From contig NZ_FOKK01000004.1 in assembly GCF_900112005.1 (NCBI RefSeq), forward strand, positions 124,001 through 188,000: a DNA stretch of 64,000 nt, written 5' to 3'. The position numbers and the translations under genes are program-made. The stretch is from Algoriphagus aquimarinus. GTDB taxonomy: Bacteria > Bacteroidota > Bacteroidia > Cytophagales > Cyclobacteriaceae. The notes below the pieces were generated by a model. The model did not search any database and was not told where the DNA came from. It saw nothing but the letters and a program-made list of their open reading frames with translations. Of the stretch, positions 36,741 through 44,711 are shown piece after piece; positions within the stretch are counted from its first letter, which is position 1; the number at the start of each line of letters is the position of its first letter.

Positions 36741-37894
36741 CAGCCTACTACGTTTGTGTTGGTGCTTTCTGTAGATGCGGATGCTGATGCCGTATTTACG
36801 GGAATTTGAACTGAGTTACGGACTTTCATAAGCTTGTTCAACAGATCAAACCAAAATGGAGCTCCAAGGGAAATGGCAAAAGCAGTTATGAGCCAACCTA
36901 GAAAAGTCCAGAACGTGTAATCTTCCGCCTTACTGGCTCCCAAGACATCATTGTAACTACTCAGTGTAATATTCAATGAGTCTAAATACTTTCGCTGCGC
37001 ATCAAAAGAACTCGTAGTTCCACCTTCTGGATTTTCAGCTAAATGAGTCTTGGCACTTTCCACAAGCAGTGTTCTCATATCCTCATTTTTACTGAGATCT
37101 GTGGTAAGTCTAATGGTATCGACATTAAATGTGCAAGCAATCGCTAGACCTATGATAAAGGTCAAAAATGTCAGTTTACGCTTATACCATCCAGCGACCC
37201 TATCCATTTGATCTTCATACCAGTTTTCCATCAAGGCCCGGAATTTAGCCTTGTCATTTGCGGCATTTTTCCAGAGCAATTTTAATTGGTATTTCGTTTC
37301 CTCCCCAAGAGAAAATCCTTCGATTTCCCATGGATGATCTTTGTTATTTCGCTCGAAATGCTCCTTTTTCAGAAACGCAAGCTCTTCCTTCAACGATTCC
37401 ATAGTCAGCTTATCTGGTTCAGCAGATTGCTCTAGCGCTTTCAAATCCTCTTCTGTGCTTTTGATTCGCGAAACCAATTCACTAGAGTCGTACTCTTGAA
37501 TCATACCAAGAGTAGCAGAGATGTTATCTACTTCGTCCAGGTAACTCCCTTGTTTTAGCAGGTCAAATAAAGTTCCTGCAAAGCGCTCCTTGGCGATATA
37601 AGATGGCTTAGAGTTAATTCCTTTGTGCCCAAGATATTTGATAGAAGGATGTTTGTAAAATGCCTTGGTTAGCGGGTTGTCAGTTTTGACCCAGAAGAGG
37701 TTCAAAACTGTATGATTGATTCGATTTGACTGCTGATCATCCGCAAGTAATCGGTCAATTCCTGTGATTAGATTTTTGGCTCTTGAGCTAAAAGCTGAGG
37801 TGATTGTCTCTATAATAGTCATCGCAAAGAGACTGTAGAGGAGAAAAATAAACACCAAACTGATAAAAACATCCAGTACTACAAGTCCTGTCAT
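36740..37894 (-). CDS. Membrane protein with coiled coil, unknown function
   Basis: The 384-residue protein has a hydrophobic segment at about residues 5-28, a long acidic soluble part with coiled coil (about 120-175), a second membrane segment at about 243-262 after VAGWYKRK, and a third at about 328-350 (TFWTFLGWLITAFAISL), followed by GAPFWFDLLNKLMKVRNS and a Ser/Thr/Ala-rich tail. The stop overlaps the start of the SH3-YdjC gene (TGATG), which suggests a joint complex at the membrane. I cannot assign a family. Confidence 0.6.
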   Translation of the reverse strand: MTGLVVLDVFISLVFIFLLYSLFAMTIIETITSAFSSRAKNLITGIDRLLADDQQSNRINHTVLNLFWVKTDNPLTKAFYKHPSIKYLGHKGINSKPSYIAKERFAGTLFDLLKQGSYLDEVDNISATLGMIQEYDSSELVSRIKSTEEDLKALEQSAEPDKLTMESLKEELAFLKKEHFERNNKDHPWEIEGFSLGEETKYQLKLLWKNAANDKAKFRALMENWYEDQMDRVAGWYKRKLTFLTFIIGLAIACTFNVDTIRLTTDLSKNEDMRTLLVESAKTHLAENPEGGTTSSFDAQRKYLDSLNITLSSYNDVLGASKAEDYTFWTFLGWLITAFAISLGAPFWFDLLNKLMKVRNSVQIPVNTASASASTESTNTNVVG

Positions 37895-38033
37895 GGCTAA
37901 TAATTAGAGTTGAAAAATTGTACAAAAAGGAATTTACTAAAAATCATTAAATGTCTGATATACTATTCATTATGATTTGTGATTCTTTCTAGCTACCAAC
38001 TAACTTCCGCAATTCTATCAACAGTCTTAAATC

Positions 38034-38075
38034 AAAAAAGTCCTACACTTGATTTAGCCAAGTGCAGGACTTTTG
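38034..38075. terminator. Bidirectional terminator
   Basis: Stem AAAGTCCTACACTTG / CAAGTGCAGGACTTT (one mismatch) with A- and T-runs and a short loop. It ends the esterase gene on the minus strand. Confidence 0.85.
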
Positions 38076-38101
38076 TTCTGTTTCTCGTACTTCAGAAATT
38101 T

Positions 38102-39634
38102 TTACTTCTCAACTTCCAAAACGCGATTAGCCCAGGGAATAAAATGCTGCATATTCGGGCCATCAGTATGACCTCCATCATGTTGCCTCCAAGCTAAATC
38201 TCCATTCAGCAAATCGGTATTATAAGGGGGAATTTCCTCTTTTATATAGTCATTTGACACACCAAGATCAGTTGCACCTAGAAGTTTGTAAGTTACTCCA
38301 GCAGCGATCACAGCCATGTAACTCCCCTTTTGATCCAGCCATCTAGAATCGCCTTTTTCAGGGATACCATAACTCACAAAAACAGGTCTTGGCGCACATA
38401 GCGCAAGCATATCATGAGAATCAACTGTCAGATCACATCCATCCATTCTACCGAAGTCTGATTCTTCTGCACCGTATTTCATGTAGTTTCCCGCCATCCA
38501 GTAATTTTCTCCGCCAGTAAGGCTTTCTACGGCTTCGCCAAAAACTCTTCTATGAAGAGTAGTTCCGCCCTTTCCTGAAGAACCAATCAGTGCTGTTGCA
38601 AAGCGAGGTTCAAAGGCCATGGTAACCAAAGCGGCTTTTCCATACCGGGAAACTCCTTCGATTCCTACTTTTTTTGCATCAACCAAGGGGTCTGTTTCTA
38701 GGTAATCCAAACCTCTGGCAGCACCCCAAGCCCAAGCTCGAAGTGCACCCCAATCTTCCGGTGAACGCGGCTGCCCTTTGTTTACCAACCCAATGATTCC
38801 TCGAGTGATTCCAGCATGATTGTCAGCCTGAATACTTGCCGGCTCAATAGTCGCATATCCCCAGCCAGCCGCCAGTAGCTGCTCAGTTGAGGGAGATTCT
38901 CCAGTTGGAGCTGGAGCAAAAAAACTAGTGCCGGGCAATCTTGTTACAGGGTTATAAGCTGGATATTTATCAAAAAGCGTTTGTAGAGAAGGGTCGTTTT
39001 TGATCATCATTTCTTTGAAGGAGGAATTTAAAATCTCCATATCCTCATTATTTGGCTGTGCTGGAGCAGGAAAAGACGGACGACCAAACATCATCAAAAC
39101 CGGAACGGGTCCCTTTGCATTTGCAGGCACTACGAGCATCATATTGATATCCACATTGATTAGCGGATAGGCACTATTGTCCACATGTCCGATGAGTTGC
39201 TTCGCAATCACTGGGGTTCTGGCGACAAATTCCCGATCAGTGATTTTTACTTCCCAAGTGACATTCGGGATGTTTTCAGGAAGCTTCCCATAGACTTCTG
39301 TTTCCAATGCATTCAGCAATTCTGGTCTGCGGGTTTTCCACCACATATCTTCAGTAGAGACTTTTTGTCCATTATTGGTAGTAAGAATATCAGGAAGTTC
39401 AGGGCATGGATTGGCCTTGGACTCATCGTAATTCGCTGCATTTGGAGCAGATTCGTTGCCACTTGGGCCAGGTCTAAGCACTTTTATGCCGAGCTGCTGC
39501 TGCATATTTGCATGATCCTGCTCATTGGTAAATGTGACTGGAGCGGGATATTTACTGAGATCAACTTTGGAAGTTTGCGCACTGGCTAAGCTTCCAATTC
39601 CCAGAAATAGGGAAAATAGGATTGTCTTTTTCAT
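38102..39634 (-). CDS. Secreted CE15-type glucuronoyl esterase
   Basis: The 510-residue protein has a signal peptide (ASAQ, cleavage near 19-20). It has the CE15 nucleophile motif GVSRYGKAA with Ser329 and the catalytic His in DGGHTDG (His489). CE15 enzymes cut the ester between lignin and 4-O-methyl-glucuronic acid in xylan; the bacterial ones are secreted or periplasmic. The enzyme may help in plant polysaccharide use, although no other xylan gene is seen in this window. Catalytic residues fit, so the family call is firm; the natural substrate is inferred. Confidence 0.87.
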   Translation of the reverse strand: MKKTILFSLFLGIGSLASAQTSKVDLSKYPAPVTFTNEQDHANMQQQLGIKVLRPGPSGNESAPNAANYDESKANPCPELPDILTTNNGQKVSTEDMWWKTRRPELLNALETEVYGKLPENIPNVTWEVKITDREFVARTPVIAKQLIGHVDNSAYPLINVDINMMLVVPANAKGPVPVLMMFGRPSFPAPAQPNNEDMEILNSSFKEMMIKNDPSLQTLFDKYPAYNPVTRLPGTSFFAPAPTGESPSTEQLLAAGWGYATIEPASIQADNHAGITRGIIGLVNKGQPRSPEDWGALRAWAWGAARGLDYLETDPLVDAKKVGIEGVSRYGKAALVTMAFEPRFATALIGSSGKGGTTLHRRVFGEAVESLTGGENYWMAGNYMKYGAEESDFGRMDGCDLTVDSHDMLALCAPRPVFVSYGIPEKGDSRWLDQKGSYMAVIAAGVTYKLLGATDLGVSNDYIKEEIPPYNTDLLNGDLAWRQHDGGHTDGPNMQHFIPWANRVLEVEK

Positions 39635-39806
39635 ACTAGGTTTTAGGTTGGGTTTATTGATTTTAAACTTTAGTCAAGTCTATACCTAATTGAATAACAA
39701 TTAGATGGATATATATCAAGCTTAAAATCAATCCAGATACAAAGTATCTTTTGCTTTGGTTGCAAGCAAACCGACCAACACTTTTCCAGAAGTATAAAGG
39801 TGGAAA

Positions 39807-40283
39807 TTAACCCGTCAAATCATCGATTCTCCCCTCATAGTCAAACTGCAAATCTTCGTGCAAGCCAGAAATAAGTTTAACCGCCTTTCCCAATTGCATT
39901 TGGTAGATATTATCCAATACCTGATTTCTGTGCCTGAGAAAGCCATATTCCTTCAGCTTTTCGCAGAAAAATAAAAGCACTTCGATCTGATCTGTTTTTA
40001 CCTTACTCAGTTTGAGCAGCTTGTTCATTTTGCGACGTAGCTTCTGTGCAGACTTTTTAGCATAGTAGGAATGATCACCTCTAGCAGTTTGAAAATCCAG
40101 CTCCAGCTCTTCCTGCACCATTTCTAAATACAGTGTAGGATTGTCTTTCTCGTTTAGCTTAAAAAATAAATAAGACTTGTTGTCTCTGCTGAATTTGCTC
40201 AGATCTGTGACCAGATCGATCAATTCCTTCTCATTGAGATAGCTGAGTTCTTTCTTGAGTTGAGCGAGACTTGGGATTTTCAT
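39807..40283 (-). CDS. Helical cytoplasmic protein, unknown function
   Basis: The start at 40283 (MKIPSLAQLKKELSYLNEKELIDLV) gives 158 residues; the ATG at 40307 adds eight residues without sense. The protein is rich in Lys and Leu, all-helical, with a DLSKFSRDNKSYLFFKL segment and LLFFCEKLKEYG. No signal or membrane segment is present. I do not recognise a named family; it looks like a small conserved Bacteroidota protein. It lies head-to-head with xdhC. Confidence 0.6.
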   Translation of the reverse strand: MKIPSLAQLKKELSYLNEKELIDLVTDLSKFSRDNKSYLFFKLNEKDNPTLYLEMVQEELELDFQTARGDHSYYAKKSAQKLRRKMNKLLKLSKVKTDQIEVLLFFCEKLKEYGFLRHRNQVLDNIYQMQLGKAVKLISGLHEDLQFDYEGRIDDLTG

Positions 40284-40390
40284 ACTGCAAGTTAAAGCAT
40301 GCCTCATATTTTTGCTAGAATCCTTACCATCGAAATGAATCTTCTTGAAAATGTTGGAGAAGTTCTACTAATTAGGTCTTCTCTATTTCT

Positions 40391-41497
40391 ATGAAAGAAA
40401 TCCAAACCATCATCCAAGCGTATGAAACCTTCCAAACAGAAGGTAAAAAAGTGGCTTTAGCCACAGTAGTGCAGGTAGATGGATCCGCTTATCGAAGACC
40501 TGGCGCCAGAATGTTAGTTTCTGAAGACGGTCAATTGACTGGAGCGATTTCTGGCGGATGCTTGGAAGGTGATGCGCTGCGCAAAGCTCAAACGGTGATC
40601 TTCCAGCAGAAATCCATGCTTGTCACCTACGATACTACAGACGAGGATGATCAGAAATTCGGTGTTGGATTAGGATGTAATGGAATTATACATGTTCTCA
40701 TAGAACCTATTGATTATCAAAACACTATCAATCCAATAGAGTTGCTGAAATTAGCAATTCAAGACCGTATTTCCTGTAGTTTGATCACTGTGTTTTCTGT
40801 TAAATATTCCAAGCAAGAGCAAATAGGAACCAAAGTTCTTTTGAAAGAAGCTCAAGACTTTGGAGATACGGCAAGTCTGAATAATTCACTGTGGACTCAG
40901 ATTAATGATGTTGTAAAAGCAAGTGATCCTAACCAACACATCTTCCTTAGATTTGAGGAGCATGATAATATTCAGGTTTTTATAGAGTCTATCAAGCCAA
41001 CAATAAGAATACTTCTTTTTGGAGCTGGAAATGACACCATACCTTTAGCTAAAATTGCTGAGATTTTGGGATTGGAAGTCATAGTCATAGACGGCAGAAA
41101 GAATCTAGCTACCGCCCAGCGTTTCCCAACTGCTAATCAACTAGTGACTGGGGCAGGTGATGAAGTGGTGAAGGAATTGAATACTGACACTCATACAGTC
41201 GCTTTGTTGATGACGCACAACTTTGACTATGAGGCTTTGGTGTTGGAAGATTTGCTTCCGCTGGAACTGCCGTACGTTGGGATTTTGGGACCAAAGAAAA
41301 AGTCTGAAAAACTAATTGATCGACTGGAGAAGAAAGGACTGGCTGTCAATCAAGCTGCTATCTACTCCCCAATGGGTTTGGATATAGGCGCCGAGGGTTC
41401 GGAAGAGATTGCTTTGTCCATTTTGGCAGAGGTGAAAGCGGTTTTAGCAAAAAAACAAGGTACCTTTCTGCGAAATAAGACAGGCCCCATACACTAA
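40391..41497 (+). CDS. XdhC-family molybdenum-hydroxylase accessory protein
   Basis: The 368-residue protein has the XdhC/CoxI N-terminal domain (ALATVVQVDGSAYRRPGARMLV and ISGGCLEGD, about residues 22-60) and a C-terminal Rossmann domain (LLFGAGNDTIPL, about 215). XdhC binds the molybdenum cofactor, helps its sulfuration and inserts it into xanthine-dehydrogenase-type enzymes. The partner oxidoreductase subunits are encoded 3-6 kb away (44712-47338). The next gene is a MocA-like nucleotidyltransferase, a common companion. Confidence 0.9.
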   Translation: MKEIQTIIQAYETFQTEGKKVALATVVQVDGSAYRRPGARMLVSEDGQLTGAISGGCLEGDALRKAQTVIFQQKSMLVTYDTTDEDDQKFGVGLGCNGIIHVLIEPIDYQNTINPIELLKLAIQDRISCSLITVFSVKYSKQEQIGTKVLLKEAQDFGDTASLNNSLWTQINDVVKASDPNQHIFLRFEEHDNIQVFIESIKPTIRILLFGAGNDTIPLAKIAEILGLEVIVIDGRKNLATAQRFPTANQLVTGAGDEVVKELNTDTHTVALLMTHNFDYEALVLEDLLPLELPYVGILGPKKKSEKLIDRLEKKGLAVNQAAIYSPMGLDIGAEGSEEIALSILAEVKAVLAKKQGTFLRNKTGPIH

Positions 41498-41591
41498 GAA
41501 TGAATGAAATCGAGCATGACTAGAATCTCACCCAGAGAAATTGGTCAATCATGCGAGATTCCATATGGCCATTAAAAATTATTATAATCAT

Positions 41592-42173
41592 ATGAAAACC
41601 GGAATCATCATACTTGCAGCAGGAGAATCAACCAGACTTGGCTATCCAAAACAAATAGCGAAATACAAAGAAAATACCCTGCTTCAACTGGCAATTAATG
41701 CCGCAAATGATTCCAATGCAGACAAAAGAGTACTTGTCTTGGGAGCCAATCGTGATGAGATCAAGAAGACTTTTCCGGGAGCTAGTATCCCGAATATTCC
41801 CAATCCTTACTTCGAAACAGGCATGTCTTCCAGCATCAAAGTTGGATTGGAGTACATGCTGAAATTCGACAAGCCGGATCAGGTGATTATCATGCTTTGT
41901 GATCAGCCTTTTGTGGATGCAAAGATTCTAAATAAGCTTATTGCCACTCAAGAGAAGGAATCAAAAGGCATCGTTGCATGTAAGTATGCTAAAGTTGTTG
42001 GAGTTCCTATACTTTTCGGATCTGCTTATTTCAAAGAATTGATGGCACTTACAGGTGACGAAGGAGCCAAAAGCATTTTACTTGCTCATGAGGATGATCT
42101 AGTCACTATAGCCTTCCCAAAAGGTAAAGTGGATATTGATACTGAAGAGGATTTGAGGGATTTGAATTTGTAA
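41592..42173 (+). CDS. MocA-like molybdopterin nucleotidyltransferase
   Basis: The start at 41592 gives 193 residues with the nucleotide-binding start LAAGESTRLGYPK (8-20), as in MobA/MocA (molybdopterin cytidylyltransferase-like) proteins. The later ICDQPFVD-type segment (MLCDQPFVDAKIL) carries the metal-binding Asp. These enzymes attach CMP or GMP to molybdopterin; xanthine-dehydrogenase-family hydroxylases mostly use plain or cytosine-type cofactor, so MocA is plausible. It is downstream of xdhC by 94 bases. Confidence 0.85.
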   Translation: MKTGIIILAAGESTRLGYPKQIAKYKENTLLQLAINAANDSNADKRVLVLGANRDEIKKTFPGASIPNIPNPYFETGMSSSIKVGLEYMLKFDKPDQVIIMLCDQPFVDAKILNKLIATQEKESKGIVACKYAKVVGVPILFGSAYFKELMALTGDEGAKSILLAHEDDLVTIAFPKGKVDIDTEEDLRDLNL

Positions 42174-42180
42174 TGTAGTA

Positions 42181-42208
42181 TCCCGCCAAGGCGCAAGGGC
42201 GCAGCGAA
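42181..42208. repeat. Left arm of an inverted repeat around a small gene
   Basis: The segment starts TCCCGCCAAGGCGC and carries the GCGCAAGGGCGC word. Its inverted partner is at 42881-42907. The arms flank the 42287-42823 gene. They resemble dispersed GCGCCTTTGCGCC-type intergenic repeats, so they may be repeats by chance rather than ends of a mobile unit. Confidence 0.55.
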
Positions 42209-42286
42209 TTTTATGGAGAATCTCCTGTGAAGGCTTTAATGCGCTGTTTTATTTGAATTAGAAAGTAATTCGCTAATAATAGACAA

Positions 42287-42823
42287 TTGGAAAGTAGTTC
42301 ATTCACTAATAAGCTGGAAATCGAATCTAAAACTAGATCATACTTTGATTTCAAATATCCAATTTTATACTATTTACAATTTGTTTCATACCCTGTTTTC
42401 ACTATTATTTGGCTTTTTGGAATTTTTTTAGGGTTACATTTAATTGTAGAAGAAAGCAATTTCCTTACAGTATTTTGGCTTACAGGATGGCTGTTAGCTG
42501 GATTGATTAACTATTACTTGATTTGGTATTATGCGGGAAAACAAATAATATGTGCAGATAGTGAAGGCATTAGAGTCACCAAAAAATTTATGCTTTATCG
42601 CCGTTCCAAAGTCGTTAAAACGAAAAGAATCTTAACGATAGATTTTATAGAGCTTAAACCTTACAATATTTTTACTGGGAGGGATATTGAAATTAAAGAA
42701 AGATTAGGCTGGCTAGTAATTAATGGCGATTCTAATTATAGAAGCAATTCTTATTTATATCCAATTGAAGATTTAGAAGAACTGATCAAACTTTACTTAT
42801 CAGTTTGTAAAACAGCTAATTAG
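42287..42823 (+). CDS. Membrane protein with PH-like C-terminus, unknown function
   Basis: This 178-residue frame starts with TTG at 42287; no ATG of comparable length exists, so the start is uncertain. Two membrane segments (about 30-50 and 59-82) are followed by a soluble part with SEGIRVTKKFMLYRRSKVV and beta-strands like a PH-type domain. It is very AT-rich compared with neighbours and is flanked by inverted repeats (42181-42208 and 42881-42907), so it may be an insert. Function is unknown. Confidence 0.55.
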   Translation: MESSSFTNKLEIESKTRSYFDFKYPILYYLQFVSYPVFTIIWLFGIFLGLHLIVEESNFLTVFWLTGWLLAGLINYYLIWYYAGKQIICADSEGIRVTKKFMLYRRSKVVKTKRILTIDFIELKPYNIFTGRDIEIKERLGWLVINGDSNYRSNSYLYPIEDLEELIKLYLSVCKTAN

Positions 42824-42880
42824 GTCTGTGTATAATATTACCAGGTTGGTTGTTTCTTTTTTGTTTTGACCAAATTATAA

Positions 42881-42907
42881 ACTTCGCGCCTTTGCGCCAT
42901 TGCGGGA
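42881..42907. repeat. Right arm of an inverted repeat around a small gene
   Basis: The segment includes GCGCCTTTGCGCCATTGCGGG and is the inverted partner of 42181-42208, with a few mismatches and one small gap. Confidence 0.55.
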
Positions 42908-42947
42908 GATATTCTAATATTAATCGCCGTTGCACCGCCGCTAGAGA

Positions 42948-44090
42948 TTATTTCCCTCTCAACTCCAACACCACTTTCTCCACCCAGTCCACAGCATCCA
43001 TCACTTCCTGCTCAGTGGTATTCTTACCCAAACTAAATCGTATCGAAGCTCTTCCTAGATCGGAATCCAAACCCATCGCTTGAAGCACATGTGAAGGTTT
43101 TGGAGAAATGCTGGTGCAGGCAGAACCTGAACTCACAGCCACTTTCTGGCATACATTGCGAAGTAAATCCACTCCTTCTACTCCGCCAAAAGCAATGTTT
43201 GTGATATGAGTAAGCCTATTCTGACTTCCATTCAGAAAAGTATCTGGAAAAGATAAAAGTTTGTTTTCCAGCAAATCACGCAGCTTTTCCACACGGTCTG
43301 ATTCGGTTACCATTTCAGACCTTCTCAGTTCAGCAACTTTACCGAAACCTACGATTGCCGGAACATTCAGCGTACCACTTCGGAAACCTTTCTCATGTCC
43401 ACCTCCGTGAATTTGGGCAAGTGGCTTGGGCAGTGAATGATTATGTCGGATGTACAGGACTCCAATGCCTTTTGGTCCATACAGCTTGTGTGCAGAAATA
43501 GCCATTAAATGAATCCCTTTTACAGAAATTGGAATCTTACCTGCTGCCTGTACCGCATCGGTGAAAAAGATAATGTCATTTTTTTCAGCTAATTCTGCAA
43601 TCTCAGCTATAGGATAGATTACGCCCGTTTCATTATTTGCCCACATCAGGCAGATCATTTTGGTATGTGGAAGGATACTTGATTTCAATAAGTTTAAATC
43701 AATATCTCCTTTATTGTCAACTGGCAAATAAGTCACCTCTGCCCCATTTTCTTCTATGGCTTTGATGCTATCCAAAACGGCTTTATGCTCAGTTTGGCAA
43801 GTGATGTAATGTTGCTTTTCTCCTTTGTAAAGATCAAAAGTCCCTTTAATAGCTAGATTAATTGCTTCAGTAGCTCCAGATGTAAAAATGATTTCCTTGG
43901 CTTGAGCACCTATCAAGTTTGCAATTTGCTCTCTTGCTTCCTCTACTGCATTTTCAGATACCCAACCATACGCATGTGATTTGCTCGCTGCATTCCCGAA
44001 GTGCTCTCCAAACCATGGAATCATCGCTTCAATCACTTCTGGAGCGCAGGGCGTGGTAGCATTGTAATCAAGATAAATAGGGTAATTCAT
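42948..44090 (-). CDS. Cysteine desulfurase, NifS/IscS-like
   Basis: The 380-residue pyridoxal-phosphate enzyme takes sulfur from cysteine to make a persulfide for iron-sulfur clusters, tRNA or cofactors. Key residues: Lys202 (SAHKLYGPKG, Schiff base), His102, Asp178, Gln181, and the persulfide Cys325 in the flexible loop SSGSACTSISPKPSHVL. The loop is long, as in the NifS/IscS class. No scaffold gene lies next to it. It sits between the xdhC/MocA pair and the molybdenum hydroxylase subunits, where a NifS-like protein could sulfurate the molybdenum cofactor, as known for NifS4 with XdhC in Rhodobacter. Confidence 0.92.
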   Translation of the reverse strand: MNYPIYLDYNATTPCAPEVIEAMIPWFGEHFGNAASKSHAYGWVSENAVEEAREQIANLIGAQAKEIIFTSGATEAINLAIKGTFDLYKGEKQHYITCQTEHKAVLDSIKAIEENGAEVTYLPVDNKGDIDLNLLKSSILPHTKMICLMWANNETGVIYPIAEIAELAEKNDIIFFTDAVQAAGKIPISVKGIHLMAISAHKLYGPKGIGVLYIRHNHSLPKPLAQIHGGGHEKGFRSGTLNVPAIVGFGKVAELRRSEMVTESDRVEKLRDLLENKLLSFPDTFLNGSQNRLTHITNIAFGGVEGVDLLRNVCQKVAVSSGSACTSISPKPSHVLQAMGLDSDLGRASIRFSLGKNTTEQEVMDAVDWVEKVVLELRGK

Positions 44091-44149
44091 TATTGAAATT
44101 GTAAGACGATCCTATTTTATAATTGAACGCCATTAGAAAATTTGACAAT

Positions 44150-44184
44150 TCCCCCTTTACAAAGGAGGCAAGGTGGATTTTTAC
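44150..44184. repeat. Dispersed palindrome-like repeat
   Basis: CCCCCTTTACAAAGGAGG is an imperfect palindrome of the CCCCCTTT...AAAGGGGG type that is common in Bacteroidota intergenic DNA. A short frame reading through it (44123-44317) is therefore not thought to be a gene. Confidence 0.45.
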
Positions 44185-44279
44185 TAAGTTAGTAAGAAGA
44201 TATATGGCTGTAGATAATTTAAATTCAAAAATTGAAAAGTTTACAGTTGAAAAAGTACTTAAAATTATCAACTTCAACC

Positions 44280-44624
44280 ATGCAAGAAACCTGGACATTA
44301 ACACTCCCGTCAACTGAAAAGCCAACTTCCCAAGAACTCAAACAAGTTTTGACCGAAAATGAAAAGGACTTAGGGATATTCCTCTCCTACTACTTCAAGA
44401 AGGAAGGTGCGCTCGCCGAGAAAGTGAATCTGGGTTCTGAGATTAATTTCAAAGATGAAAGCTCAGGGGATTTTGAATTAGAATTTGATTTGGTTCACTA
44501 CAATGCTTGTCTGGCTATTCATGACCAAAAGCGGGATCAGATGAAAATCACCTTTGAGATAGAAAATGACAAACTGAATCTCAAAGGCCCCTACTGGCCG
44601 GAGAGAGAGATGGATGAGATATAA
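44280..44624 (+). CDS. Hypothetical acidic protein
   Basis: The start at 44280 (MQETWTLTLPSTEKPTSQELKQVLTE) gives 114 residues. It is acidic, without signal or membrane segments, with central beta-rich part (FELEFDLVHYNACLAIHD...MKITFEIEND). No family is recognised. It is followed by two GC-rich palindromes and is convergent with the molybdenum hydroxylase gene. Frame quality is good. Confidence 0.6.
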   Translation: MQETWTLTLPSTEKPTSQELKQVLTENEKDLGIFLSYYFKKEGALAEKVNLGSEINFKDESSGDFELEFDLVHYNACLAIHDQKRDQMKITFEIENDKLNLKGPYWPEREMDEI

Positions 44625-44629
44625 TAAAG

Positions 44630-44700
44630 TAGGGGCGAAAAATCTTTCGCCCCTATCCTTGCTGAATCATTGGTTTTGGGCGAATATTGATTCGCCCCTA
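44630..44700. repeat. Pair of GGGCGAA-type palindromes between convergent genes
   Basis: TAGGGGCGAAA-AATC-TTTCGCCCCTA (44630-44655) and GGGCGAAT-ATTG-ATTCGCCC (44678-44697) are near-perfect inverted repeats without T-runs. They resemble REP-like sequences and may act as a terminator between the convergent genes. Confidence 0.6.
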
Positions 44701-44711
44701 CAGCATTTTAT

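Noticed and set aside
42287-42823. Insertion sequence with transposase
   Set aside because: The flanked gene encodes a membrane protein, not a transposase, and no target duplication can be shown.
44123-44317. 64-residue frame on the plus strand
   Set aside because: It reads through a dispersed CCCCCTTT...AAAGGAGG palindrome and overlaps the start of the 114-residue gene in another frame.
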